Below the pieces are notes generated by a model. The model did not search any database. It was not told the DNA's origin and saw nothing but the letters and a program-made list of their open reading frames with translations. Of a DNA stretch of 64,000 bases, positions 15,595 through 22,679 are shown one piece after another. This stretch comes from Halobacillus sp. A1. GTDB lineage: Bacteria; Bacillota; Bacilli; Bacillales; Halobacillaceae. Every line of letters starts with the position of its first letter. Positions within the stretch are counted from its first letter, which is position 1. The stretch spans positions 1 to 64,000 of the forward strand of contig NZ_JAIZEN010000006.1 in NCBI RefSeq assembly GCF_024189295.1, read 5' to 3'. Made by a program: the position numbers and the translations under genes.

Positions 15595-16353
15595 ATGCTG
15601 CAAAAATTCGGATTTACCCAGTATGAAAGCCAGGTGTTTGAAGTGTTGACAAGCAGTACTCTCCCTCTGGACGCTACATCTGTCGTAAAATACTCAGGTG
15701 TACCAAAATCTAAAGTTTATGAAGTCCTTAATCGACTCGCCGATAAAGGGCTGTTACTTATTACATTTCAAGAAAGAAAAAAGTTATATCACGCACTTCC
15801 GCTCGACACGACGATTGAGAAGCTTACGAAAGATTTCAACGAGAACATAAAAGATTTAAAAGAGAGAGAATATACTTTAAAACCTACAGACGACCGTGTA
15901 TGGTCCTTACAGGATGGGAACAGTATTGACGCCCTTCTGAATGACAAATTAAAAGAAGCTCAGAAAACGATTTACCTTTCAGGATGGAATAACGATATAG
16001 AAGCTTTCCTCCCTCTTTTAGAAAAGAAAAAAAGCGAGGGTGTGGATGTCGAAGTGTTATCTGTAGGTAGTCTGAAGACTAAATTAGAGCCGCTGCACAT
16101 ATTACTGCCTGATGAGAAGCATGAAGCTTTGGAGCAGCACAGGTTGTTGATCATAGATCATAAAGACATTGTATTTGCAGGAGTAGAACAGGGGAACTGG
16201 CAGGGAATAACTACTGCATCAAGCCCTCTGGTAAAGTTTTTCATTGAGTTTTTCTACCATGATGTAGCATTGACAGAAATCACAAAGAAGTATGATGCTG
16301 TTCTGAAGCAGGACGAAGAGATTAAAGATATTCTTATGAAGTTAAGATATTAA
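15595..16353 (+). CDS. TrmB-family transcriptional regulator
   Basis: This 252-residue protein has an N-terminal winged-helix domain of the TrmB type (FGFTQYESQVFEVLTSSTLP, then GVPKSKVYEVLNRLADKGLL) and a C-terminal phospholipase-D-like or ligand-binding domain (about 105-250). The start is ATG 15595, with GGAAGGAAG upstream. Divergent to the MFS exporter, it is likely to control that gene and itself through the inverted repeat at 15477-15514. The effector is unknown. Confidence 0.85.
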   Translation: MLQKFGFTQYESQVFEVLTSSTLPLDATSVVKYSGVPKSKVYEVLNRLADKGLLLITFQERKKLYHALPLDTTIEKLTKDFNENIKDLKEREYTLKPTDDRVWSLQDGNSIDALLNDKLKEAQKTIYLSGWNNDIEAFLPLLEKKKSEGVDVEVLSVGSLKTKLEPLHILLPDEKHEALEQHRLLIIDHKDIVFAGVEQGNWQGITTASSPLVKFFIEFFYHDVALTEITKKYDAVLKQDEEIKDILMKLRY

Positions 16354-16358
16354 AAAAA

Positions 16359-16394
16359 GGAGACCTCTTTTAGTTTGAACTAAAAAAGGTCTCC
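16359..16394. terminator. Bidirectional terminator between convergent genes
   Basis: GGAGACCT and AGGTCTCC flank a second pairing of TTTTAGTT with AACTAAAA. The hairpin sits between the TrmB gene (plus) and the 79-residue gene (minus) and can serve both. Confidence 0.8.
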
Positions 16395-16400
16395 TCCCAT

Positions 16401-16640
16401 TTACACTTTTTCCACAATGTACGCTTTCTTCTCTCGGAAGTATTTCTCTCCGTCGTTTGAAGAATGTTCAAAAAATCCGTCAAAAGCACCTGTGACTTTA
16501 TATTGGCGTTCAGGATCTGTGAATAATTGGGACTCATTGTTCGATAAAACAACGACATCTGTTGTACTTACAAAACTGTCTAATTCTTTTGCAAGATAAT
16601 TTTTCCCTACCTCAATATTGCTTAAACGATACTGTGACAT
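16401..16640 (-). CDS. Hypothetical 79-residue protein
   Basis: The small, charged protein begins MSQYRLSNIEVGKNYLAKEL and ends YFREKKAYIVEKV. I do not recognise a family. It has no signal peptide or membrane segment, and its beta-rich pattern suggests a small folded domain. A ribosome site (AAGGCGGG) lies 9 nt before the ATG, and a terminator follows directly, which supports a real single gene. An overlapping 62-residue frame at 16370-16558 on the same strand is a shadow. Confidence 0.55.
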   Translation of the reverse strand: MSQYRLSNIEVGKNYLAKELDSFVSTTDVVVLSNNESQLFTDPERQYKVTGAFDGFFEHSSNDGEKYFREKKAYIVEKV

Positions 16641-16715
16641 GATTAAATTCCCGCCTTTCTTATCTTCATTACAGGACTGTTCCCATGAAAATAAAGGTTG
16701 AAACGTAGGAATTTT

Positions 16716-17321
16716 CTAAATGGGTAATAAACGCTTTCGGTATAGCCGTATAATTAATTCAAGGAAGATAGGAGCGAATCTTTTAGGGAAATATTTTTTC
16801 TGGTAATACGTAAAATAGGCTTTCTTTAGATCGGACCAGTGTGGACAATCTTTATCCTGGGTGAATCTGACGACATCAATAACTTTGATCTGATTATTAT
16901 TTGTAAGCATGATGTTTTTTAAATGGATATCAGATGGGTTCAAGCCTTGTGATCTCGCGTAACCTAAAGCATCATCCACCATAGCTACCATGAGCGGGGT
17001 AATCGGGATACCAGCTACAAGGCACTCGTAGAATGTCATACCATTTAAATATTCAAGTACCAAATATCCTTCTCCGACTTCTACAAGTTCAGGATAATAC
17101 TTATTGTGGGACAGTCTTTCATATACAGCCGCTTCTTGGTGAGCTAGCTGTTTAAATTCAGGATAAAAAACTTTCACAGCATAATCTGGTGAGCCTTCCA
17201 TTCTAAATACTGCAGCACTTCTACCTTGACCAATCAAGGTGAATTCATTAGGTACTGTGTCTACTTTTTGATGAATAAAAAGGGTTTCTTCAACCAATTC
17301 TTTTATTGTTTTAGTATTCAT
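16716..17321 (-). CDS. Small serine/threonine kinase-like protein, YrzF-like
   Basis: This 201-residue protein has a reduced protein-kinase fold: a glycine-rich loop (IGQGRSAAVFRM), the ATP lysine in YAVKVFY, the hinge LVLEYLNG, a catalytic loop NPSDIHLKNIML (Asp and Asn conserved, His-Arg absent) and the metal-binding segment VIDVVRF in place of DFG. It resembles B. subtilis YrzF and RIO/ABC1-like kinases. Its substrates are unknown. ATG 17321 is preferred over the one 6 nt upstream because it is better spaced from GAGGGG. The lack of a large C-lobe makes it near-minimal. Confidence 0.75.
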   Translation of the reverse strand: MNTKTIKELVEETLFIHQKVDTVPNEFTLIGQGRSAAVFRMEGSPDYAVKVFYPEFKQLAHQEAAVYERLSHNKYYPELVEVGEGYLVLEYLNGMTFYECLVAGIPITPLMVAMVDDALGYARSQGLNPSDIHLKNIMLTNNNQIKVIDVVRFTQDKDCPHWSDLKKAYFTYYQKKYFPKRFAPIFLELIIRLYRKRLLPI

Positions 17322-17405
17322 GGTCATCCCCTCTGTCCTTAACCTAATATATAATTATTATACCAAATATTATCAAAATTCCTAAAACTTTCGACTTCAA
17401 AAATA

Positions 17406-17423
17406 AGAACTGCCAAAAGGCAG
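17406..17423 (-). terminator. Terminator of the PepSY pseudogene
   Basis: AACTGCC AAAA GGCAGCT forms a short strong hairpin. Reading on the minus strand it is followed by TCTTATTTTT. Confidence 0.75.
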
Positions 17424-17428
17424 CTCCC

Positions 17429-17952
17429 TTAATCTTCATTCTGGTCCTTCTCAAATTCAATGATTTCGCCGTTTTCTCCATTTACTTTTACTTCATATTC
17501 CATGTTTCCATCTCTGAATTCAAGCTCATAGTGACCACCATCCAACTCGTCTTCCTTCAGGTCCCCCTCAGCTTCCTTTTTCGCAATAGATACAGCCTCT
17601 TCACGGTCGATCGTTACATTGAAATACTTCGATTGTTCATCATCCCGATCGACTTTCAATATCTCTGCAGTATTGGCATCAACTTCAATATTCTTCCCAT
17701 CTTCATCCTAGATGTCTATCTCATAAGAAACTCGTTCTTCGTCTTCATCTTTTTCAATTTTTGTAACTTCTCCAGATATTTCTTCCTTTGCCGTCTCTTC
17801 TGCTTCTTTAGAACTTTTTTGTTCATTTGAAGAATGTAGCATTCGACGTTACTTCAATAGTTTTTTGAGCTATCGGTCAAGTCTCCAGCACTTATTGCTC
17901 CTCCCAATAAAACCGTTCCTACAATACCACCTGTTACTAATTTCTTTTTCAA
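17429..17952 (-). pseudogene. PepSY-domain protein pseudogene (YkoJ-like)
   Basis: The last 76 codons (17429-17659) encode a PepSY domain (YFNVTIDREEAVSIAKKEAE, GHYELEFRDGNMEYEVKVNG). The same frame continues upstream (EISGEVTKIEKDEDEERVSY, then EIDI) but is broken by a TAG at 17708-17710. A signal-peptide-like start (TTG 17952: KKKLVTGGIVGTVLLGGAIS) preceded by AAGGAGGAG is in another frame. So the gene carries an in-frame stop and at least one frameshift. Intact relatives are membrane-anchored tandem-PepSY proteins linked to two-component systems. A broken response regulator lies nearby at 18400-18694. Confidence 0.85.
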
Positions 17953-18118
17953 TGCTATCTCCTCCTTGGTTGTTAATTACACTATAACGACCAAAGATGG
18001 AACTTACCTAAAGTAAAATGAGAATAGGTTAAGAAGTTCATTTTATATGGTGGTGCATTAATTAAAATTTTAGTTCGTTAAGTACTTGCTCTCGACCAGC
18101 TACTCAGAAAAATCTCGA

Positions 18119-18158
18119 AAAAAACAGCCATGATGAAAAATAACCATGGCTGTTTTTT
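18119..18158 (-). terminator. Terminator of sspP
   Basis: AAAAAACAGCCATG and CATGGCTGTTTTTT form a perfect stem just beyond the sspP stop codon, with a T run on the minus strand. Confidence 0.88.
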
Positions 18159-18161
18159 CTA

Positions 18162-18314
18162 TTATAAATCGTGAGATGACTTACTGTTTTGCCGACTATG
18201 ATTCGCTTGCTTCGATTTATGATTTCCTTTCATTGGATCGCCGTAAGGCTGGGATGGGCTTTTTGGCAGATTCGGATCTTCTTGTTGTTTAGGTCCTTTT
18301 GGCCGCACTGACAT
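18162..18314 (-). CDS. sspP: Small acid-soluble spore protein P
   Basis: A 50-residue protein begins MSVRPKGPKQQEDPNLPKSP and ends HKSKQANHSRQNSKSSHDL. The C-terminal pattern K-x-x-N-H-x-R-Q-x-x-x-S-H-D is that of SspP/CotL-type minor spore proteins. AAGGAGG lies 7 nt before the ATG and a strong terminator follows. It is intact although both flanking loci (PepSY protein and response regulator) are pseudogenes. Confidence 0.8.
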   Translation of the reverse strand: MSVRPKGPKQQEDPNLPKSPSQPYGDPMKGNHKSKQANHSRQNSKSSHDL

Positions 18315-18399
18315 TAGATGACCTCCTTCCTATATCATAACTAGCATGTGAAAATGAGTTATAAATATCCCTTATCCCACTCACAAAAACACCTCCATT

Positions 18400-18694
18400 C
18401 TTGTATTATAGTCATTCGCTCCTAAATTTAGCCCGGACACTTTATCTTCCACCGAATCTTTAGCCGTGAGTAAAAGGATCGGAGTCCGATCATCATTTGA
18501 TCTGATTCTCCTTAACAATTCAATCCCGCTGATCCCAGGAAACATGACATCTCATAGAAGCAAATCCCATTCATTGTCACGATATAATTGCAGAGCCTCT
18601 CTTCCATCAAAAGCTTTCGTTACTGAATACCCTTCGAATTCCAACTGGCGATTTTCATTTCGTCTTCAACTACTAGAATGGCAGGCTTGTTCAA
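18400..18694 (-). pseudogene. OmpR-type response regulator, receiver-domain remnant
   Basis: From a TTG at 18694 preceded by GGAGGAG, the minus strand reads NKPAILVVEDEMKIA, then after a small deletion/frameshift LEFEGYSVTKAFDGREAL, RDNEWDLLL, a TGA stop, DVMFPGISGIELLRRIRS, TPILLLTAKDSVEDKV and GLNLGANDY. These are the receiver-domain landmarks (VVEDE, the phospho-Asp in DVMFPG, LTAK). Similarity ends after GANDY, so the whole winged-helix output domain and any kinase gene are gone. Confidence 0.85.
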
Positions 18695-18768
18695 AAGAAC
18701 TCCTCCTTTTTTCGTCTTCTTTACCGTATATCAGCATGACGTGCTCAATTTTAGTATAGAGGAATCAC

Positions 18769-18798
18769 TTGACACTGATAATCATTATCAATTAAAAT
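18769..18798 (+). promoter_or_regulatory. Sigma-A promoter with an embedded Fur box
   Basis: TTGACA (18769-18774) and TAAAAT (18793-18798) form a -35/-10 pair with an 18-bp spacer. Between them TGATAATCATTATCA (18776-18790) is a perfect 7-1-7 Fur box. Fur-Fe2+ would occlude the promoter, so the downstream gene should be induced by iron limitation. Confidence 0.85.
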
Positions 18799-18829
18799 GT
18801 GGATAACCAAAGCAAGAGAGGTGAATTTA

Positions 18830-19222
18830 ATGAATCAACCTTTAATCGTTACTCAACCTTTTAGTCATGTTCAAAATGCAGCCTATGAAGAACTTAAGAA
18901 AACTATTCATTTTCATAAATTTGAAAAAATCAATTTAACAGATCCGCCACATTACATTGACCCAATGGGGTGGTATATCCCTTTAGCAAGCGACCGTTGC
19001 ACGTTTAATTTATCGTCGGATACTCTCGATGAATATTATCGTAAGGGATTCATTACTACCTATGATGATTTAGTGTTAGAAAGAAATTACATTCAATATA
19101 AAATCAACCAATCACTCGATGATAATGCCAAAGAACAATTTGAATTATTAGCAGACAAATTGAATGATGTGAATCACTTGATCGATTCTTTTACAGAAAG
19201 CAAAAACCCCATCGCTTTTTAA
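18830..19222 (+). CDS. IDEAL-domain-like protein under Fur control
   Basis: This 130-residue cytoplasmic protein has an N-terminal region (PHYIDPMGWYIPLASDRCTF) that I do not recognise. The C-terminal part (LVLERNYIQYKINQSLDDNA, KEQFELLADKLNDV) resembles the short IDEAL domain of Bacillaceae proteins. The start is ATG 18830, 8 nt after GAGAGG; a longer frame beginning at 18797 would overlap the promoter's -10 box. The upstream Fur box indicates a role in iron limitation, but no iron transporter or siderophore gene is adjacent. The function is unknown. Confidence 0.6.
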   Translation: MNQPLIVTQPFSHVQNAAYEELKKTIHFHKFEKINLTDPPHYIDPMGWYIPLASDRCTFNLSSDTLDEYYRKGFITTYDDLVLERNYIQYKINQSLDDNAKEQFELLADKLNDVNHLIDSFTESKNPIAF

Positions 19223-19232
19223 GCGCGGGGTT
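19205..19232. terminator. Bidirectional terminator between convergent genes
   Basis: AACCCC-AT-CGCTT pairs with AAGCG-C-GGGGTT around TTT, between the Fur-controlled gene and the YozQ-like gene. Confidence 0.75.
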
Positions 19233-19238
19233 CTTTGT

Positions 19239-19445
19239 TTACTTTTTTCGAAATGAAAGGTTATCTCCTTCATTACTTTTCAATTTACCGTCTTCGTCTA
19301 CCTTGGCATCATATGTGCCTTCTGTTAATGTGTCCGTTACTTGTTCATGAGTTACAGCCAGCCCCTTGGACACGGAATCTTTCCTCTCGTAATCCTGAAC
19401 GTCATACTTGCGATCACCAATTGTCTTTCCATTTTCCTTATTCAT
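19239..19445 (-). CDS. YozQ-like (DUF4025) small protein
   Basis: This 68-residue hydrophilic protein contains DRKYDVQDYERKD and AVTHEQVTDTLTEGTYDAKV. It matches, from memory, the DUF4025/YozQ pattern of Bacillaceae (A-x-T-H-E-Q-V-x-D-x-x-x-E-G-T). The function is unknown; several such small proteins are made during sporulation. GGAGGG lies 7 nt before ATG 19445. The stop lies at the shared terminator. Confidence 0.65.
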   Translation of the reverse strand: MNKENGKTIGDRKYDVQDYERKDSVSKGLAVTHEQVTDTLTEGTYDAKVDEDGKLKSNEGDNLSFRKK

Positions 19446-19662
19446 GATTGAACCCTCCTCTATCTATTTATTTGCATTTATCTTATGAATAAACATCTAT
19501 ATTTAAGTGGAAACTACAGTCATTCAATACATGGAGGATGGAGAAGAAATATTCGTGAAGCCCGTCCAATCTCTTATTGAATGATTGCTGAAAGAAATTT
19601 CTCATCACTAAGTGCAGCGTCAAGCTATCGAAAGAAAGAACAGCAATGAAGGTGGTGATACG

Positions 19663-19797
19663 ATGAGCAAGAAAAGTAATGCAAATAAAAGCAAAAACCA
19701 AAAGACTGTAAGCCCCCAAGGACTGACTGAAGATATTGCAGATCAACAACCCCATTCACAATTAGAACAAAAAGCCAAGAAATCAAATAGAAAATAA
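19663..19797 (+). CDS. sspL: Small acid-soluble spore protein L
   Basis: This 44-residue protein begins MSKKSNANKSKNQKTVSPQG and ends HSQLEQKAKKSNRK. The pattern V-S/T-P-Q-G, then L-E-x-x-A-K-K-S-N-x-K is that of the minor spore protein SspL. The start is ATG 19663 after AAGGTGGTG; a longer frame beginning at 19612 has no ribosome site. A terminator follows directly. Confidence 0.75.
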   Translation: MSKKSNANKSKNQKTVSPQGLTEDIADQQPHSQLEQKAKKSNRK

Positions 19798-19829
19798 TAA
19801 GCTGACTTAATATGTCAGCTTATTTTTTT
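19796..19829. terminator. Terminator of sspL and the HpaB-family gene
   Basis: AATAAGCTGAC and GTCAGCTTATT pair around TTAATAT, followed by seven T on the plus strand. It lies between convergent genes and overlaps the last codons of the minus-strand gene. Confidence 0.85.
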
Positions 19830-21256
19830 CCCATCATATTTTTCACAAAATCTTTGGCACATTCCATTTCATATGTTTGATAGATGGTTTGCGATAATCT
19901 CACCGGGTCCCCAAAAAAGAAGCGCTCATATAATGTCTGCCTTGATCCAAAAGAACTCATACAAAGATCAAATGCCAGACTGAAGAGCTGGACTCTCTGC
20001 TTCCCTTTCACCTCAAACCCTTGCATATAATAATCAAGTTTTTCACCTATCGCTGAATCAAATTGTTTTTCCTGCGGAAGGTTAATCATTCCGCTCGCCC
20101 CTAATAATTGAATAATTTCCGTAAATCGCGGATAATTTTCCTGAAACTGGTTAACAGCAACGTACAATGGAGTTCGGTCAGGAACCATCACGCCATTTTT
20201 ATTTTTACGTGATTGAATTTCAGATACCAATAATAAAGCTTTTGAAGATTCTAATCCCTTTATAATTTCTGTAACTTTATTTTGAACGTGGGGATAATTC
20301 CCGATATTAATCGTATCAATGATAAGCTGCGCAATTCCTAAAATAAACTCTGTTTTTACAACCTGTCTGGAAACAATCTGGTGAAGCGCAAAAGGAACAA
20401 AGTTCCCATTCTTATAAAACTCGTTTGCCATGCGAATATTATTATAGAAAAAGACTCTTTCCCAGGGAACGAGTACATCATCGAAAAGAACAAGTGAATC
20501 CATTTCCTCAAAACGTGAACTGAGAGGGGAATTGAAATCTGTTCCATCACCGATCAATGGTTTCCTGCATACGAATCGCAATCCTTTAGTGTTACTCGGA
20601 ATCGAAAAAGCGAAAGCATGTGATTCATCCTGGATGCCAGGTGCTGAAAAAACAATAATTTCATCCGTGATGCCGCCCTGCGTAGCTAATAATTTCGCTC
20701 CTCTAACGACAATTCCTTCTTCTGTCCTTTTTACAACCCTAGCATTTGTAGTGTCCTCTTCAAAGCAGGACAAAGAAGAACGGTTGTTTTGCGGATTGAT
20801 GAAGGTGTGGGTAAAGGACAAATCATTCGAAGCCGCGTATTCATAAAAAGACTTTAAATGCTCAGGAAAACAATTCGGTTGATTTTTCAACAAGTGGACA
20901 GAGCTTGCAAAAGCAGCCAAAGCCGTATTCATATAGTCCGGGCTTCTTCCCATCAATCCTGCTGTATGTCTGGCCCATACCTGACTCATCTTGCGTCTTT
21001 TTTCAAGATCAGACCGCGATTTTGGAATTAAATACGAAGTCCCGAACTTTTCACCTTTTCCTTCTGACTGGTAATACATAATATCCTTTAAATGGTCCTG
21101 GTGCTGCAAGTCATATAACTCTGACTGACTTTTTATTACTCCTTTAAAAACAGGATGATCAGATATTTTTTCCTTAACGGTGTCTCCCTCGATCCAAACT
21201 TCCGTTTGAAGTTTGTTTATCCTATCTACATACTCCGCCCCTGTAACTATTGCCAT
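19820..21256 (-). CDS. 4-hydroxyphenylacetate 3-monooxygenase (HpaB) family flavoprotein
   Basis: This 478-residue protein has the acyl-CoA-dehydrogenase-like fold of the HpaB/PvcC family of FADH2-dependent aromatic hydroxylases. Family landmarks include VWARHTAGLMGRSPDYMNTA, the flavin-contact segment TFINPQNNRSS, and LVLFDDVLVPWERVFFYNN. Start ATG 21256 follows GGGAG and begins MAIVTGAEYVDRI, the usual HpaB opening. No flavin reductase (HpaC) gene is nearby, so a reductase must act in trans. The substrate is probably a phenol such as 4-hydroxyphenylacetate. It is separated from aceA by a terminator. Confidence 0.85.
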   Translation of the reverse strand: MAIVTGAEYVDRINKLQTEVWIEGDTVKEKISDHPVFKGVIKSQSELYDLQHQDHLKDIMYYQSEGKGEKFGTSYLIPKSRSDLEKRRKMSQVWARHTAGLMGRSPDYMNTALAAFASSVHLLKNQPNCFPEHLKSFYEYAASNDLSFTHTFINPQNNRSSLSCFEEDTTNARVVKRTEEGIVVRGAKLLATQGGITDEIIVFSAPGIQDESHAFAFSIPSNTKGLRFVCRKPLIGDGTDFNSPLSSRFEEMDSLVLFDDVLVPWERVFFYNNIRMANEFYKNGNFVPFALHQIVSRQVVKTEFILGIAQLIIDTINIGNYPHVQNKVTEIIKGLESSKALLLVSEIQSRKNKNGVMVPDRTPLYVAVNQFQENYPRFTEIIQLLGASGMINLPQEKQFDSAIGEKLDYYMQGFEVKGKQRVQLFSLAFDLCMSSFGSRQTLYERFFFGDPVRLSQTIYQTYEMECAKDFVKNMMGKK

Positions 21257-21343
21257 AGGCACTCCCTGCTCTCCTAAAAATAGTTGAATACAGCAGTTTA
21301 TGTTTAGGAGCGATAAAAGTGTCAAAGGACATGTAAACAAAAA

Positions 21344-21370
21344 TTAAGCCCGCCTATCTGGCGGGCTTAA
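21344..21370 (-). terminator. Terminator of the aceB-aceA operon
   Basis: TTAAGCCCGCC and GGCGGGCTTAA form an 11-bp perfect stem with a TATCT loop, followed on the minus strand by TTTTT. Confidence 0.9.
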
Positions 21371-21374
21371 ACTT

Positions 21375-22667
21375 TTATGATTTTACCGTTTCACTCTTAA
21401 ATTGATCGGTTTCCGTTGAACCTTTCAATGCTGTAGTGGAAGAAGTTCCACCCGAAATGACTTGGGCAACTTCGTCAAAATATCCCGTTCCTACCTCACG
21501 TTGATGGCGGGTAGCAGAATAGCCATACTTCTCACTGTTAAATTCATCTTGCTGCAATTCTGAATAAGCTTCCATTCCGCGTTCTTTATATTGGCGTGCC
21601 AGTTCGAACATCCCATGATTTAAGGAATGGAAGCCGGCAAGAGTTACGAATTGGAATTTGTACCCCATTTCTCCTAATTTCTGCTGGAATAGTGCGATTG
21701 TTTCATCATCTAATTTACTCTTCCAGTTAAAAGATGGAGAACAATTATAGGCTAGCAATTTCCCAGGAAATTCTGAGTGGATAGCCTCGGCAAATTTCTG
21801 GGCCTCCTCCAAATTAGGTTCTGATGTTTCGCACCATACCAGGTCCGCATAAGGAGCATAAGCGAGACCTCTAGCAATCGCTTGATCAATACCGGCATTA
21901 GTCTTGTAAAAGCCTTCAGCCGTCCGCTCCCCAGTTATAAATTCATGATCGACCGGGTCTATATCACTAGTAATCAAATTGGCAGCATTTGCATCTGTAC
22001 GGGCAATGATCAATGTCTGTACTCCCATTGTATCCGCTGCAAACCTAGCGGAAATCAGATTCCTAACGGCAGTTTGAGTAGGAAGAAGGACTTTACCGCC
22101 AAGGTGCCCGCATTTTTTCTCAGAAGACAATTGATCTTCGAAATGAACTGCTGCTGCTCCTGCTTCAATCATTCCTTTCATCAATTCGAAAACATTCAGT
22201 TGTCCTCCAAACCCTGCTTCGGCATCGGCAACAATTGGCGCGAACCAGTCGATATCTTCTTTTCCTTCCATGTAATGTATTTGGTCAGCTCTCTGAAGTG
22301 CTTGATTGATTCGTTTTACTACTTGAGGAACACTATTTGCGGGGTACAAACTTTGGTCAGGATACATATGTCCAGATAAATTAGCATCTGCAGCTACCTG
22401 CCAGCCACTCAAGTATATAGCTTTCAGCCCAGCTTTTACTTGCTGCATCGCCTGATTTCCAGTCAAAGCCCCAAGCGCGTGTACATAATCTTCTTCGTGG
22501 AGTAGTTTCCACAACTTTTCTGATCCTTTTTTTGCAAGCGTATGTTCAATATCCATCGAACCACGAAGGCGGATGACCTCCTCCGCATTATAAGGACGAG
22601 TAACCCCATTCCAGCGTTCTTTGTTTTCCCACTCATCGCGCAAATTCTCAATTCTTTCATTTCTCAT
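21375..22667 (-). CDS. aceA: Isocitrate lyase
   Basis: This 430-residue enzyme cleaves isocitrate to glyoxylate and succinate, the first step of the glyoxylate shunt. The catalytic signature [14 protein letters not shown] is intact, and [20 protein letters not shown] carries the Mg2+-binding residues. It is the shorter bacterial form (about 430 residues). The ribosome site GGGGGG lies 7 nt before ATG 22667. It follows malate synthase by only 12 bp, so aceB-aceA is one transcript ending at the hairpin at 21344. Confidence 0.97.
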   Translation of the reverse strand: MRNERIENLRDEWENKERWNGVTRPYNAEEVIRLRGSMDIEHTLAKKGSEKLWKLLHEEDYVHALGALTGNQAMQQVKAGLKAIYLSGWQVAADANLSGHMYPDQSLYPANSVPQVVKRINQALQRADQIHYMEGKEDIDWFAPIVADAEAGFGGQLNVFELMKGMIEAGAAAVHFEDQLSSEKKCGHLGGKVLLPTQTAVRNLISARFAADTMGVQTLIIARTDANAANLITSDIDPVDHEFITGERTAEGFYKTNAGIDQAIARGLAYAPYADLVWCETSEPNLEEAQKFAEAIHSEFPGKLLAYNCSPSFNWKSKLDDETIALFQQKLGEMGYKFQFVTLAGFHSLNHGMFELARQYKERGMEAYSELQQDEFNSEKYGYSATRHQREVGTGYFDEVAQVISGGTSSTTALKGSTETDQFKSETVKS

Positions 22668-22679
22668 TCGTAATCCCCC

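Noticed and set aside
16370-16558. Second frame overlapping the 79-residue gene
   Set aside because: No ribosome site, and it covers the terminator hairpin; the 16401-16640 frame has a plausible start.
17531-17830. Plus-strand 99-codon frame rich in Phe/Tyr/Leu
   Set aside because: It is antisense to the PepSY pseudogene; the composition is an artefact of reading acidic codons backwards.
18466-18759. Plus-strand 97-codon frame
   Set aside because: It is the antisense of the response-regulator pseudogene and has no family similarity.
19555-19640. Sigma-G promoter for sspL
   Set aside because: TGAATG and CATCACTA-like elements are present but with imperfect sequence and a spacer about one base too long; too weak to report.
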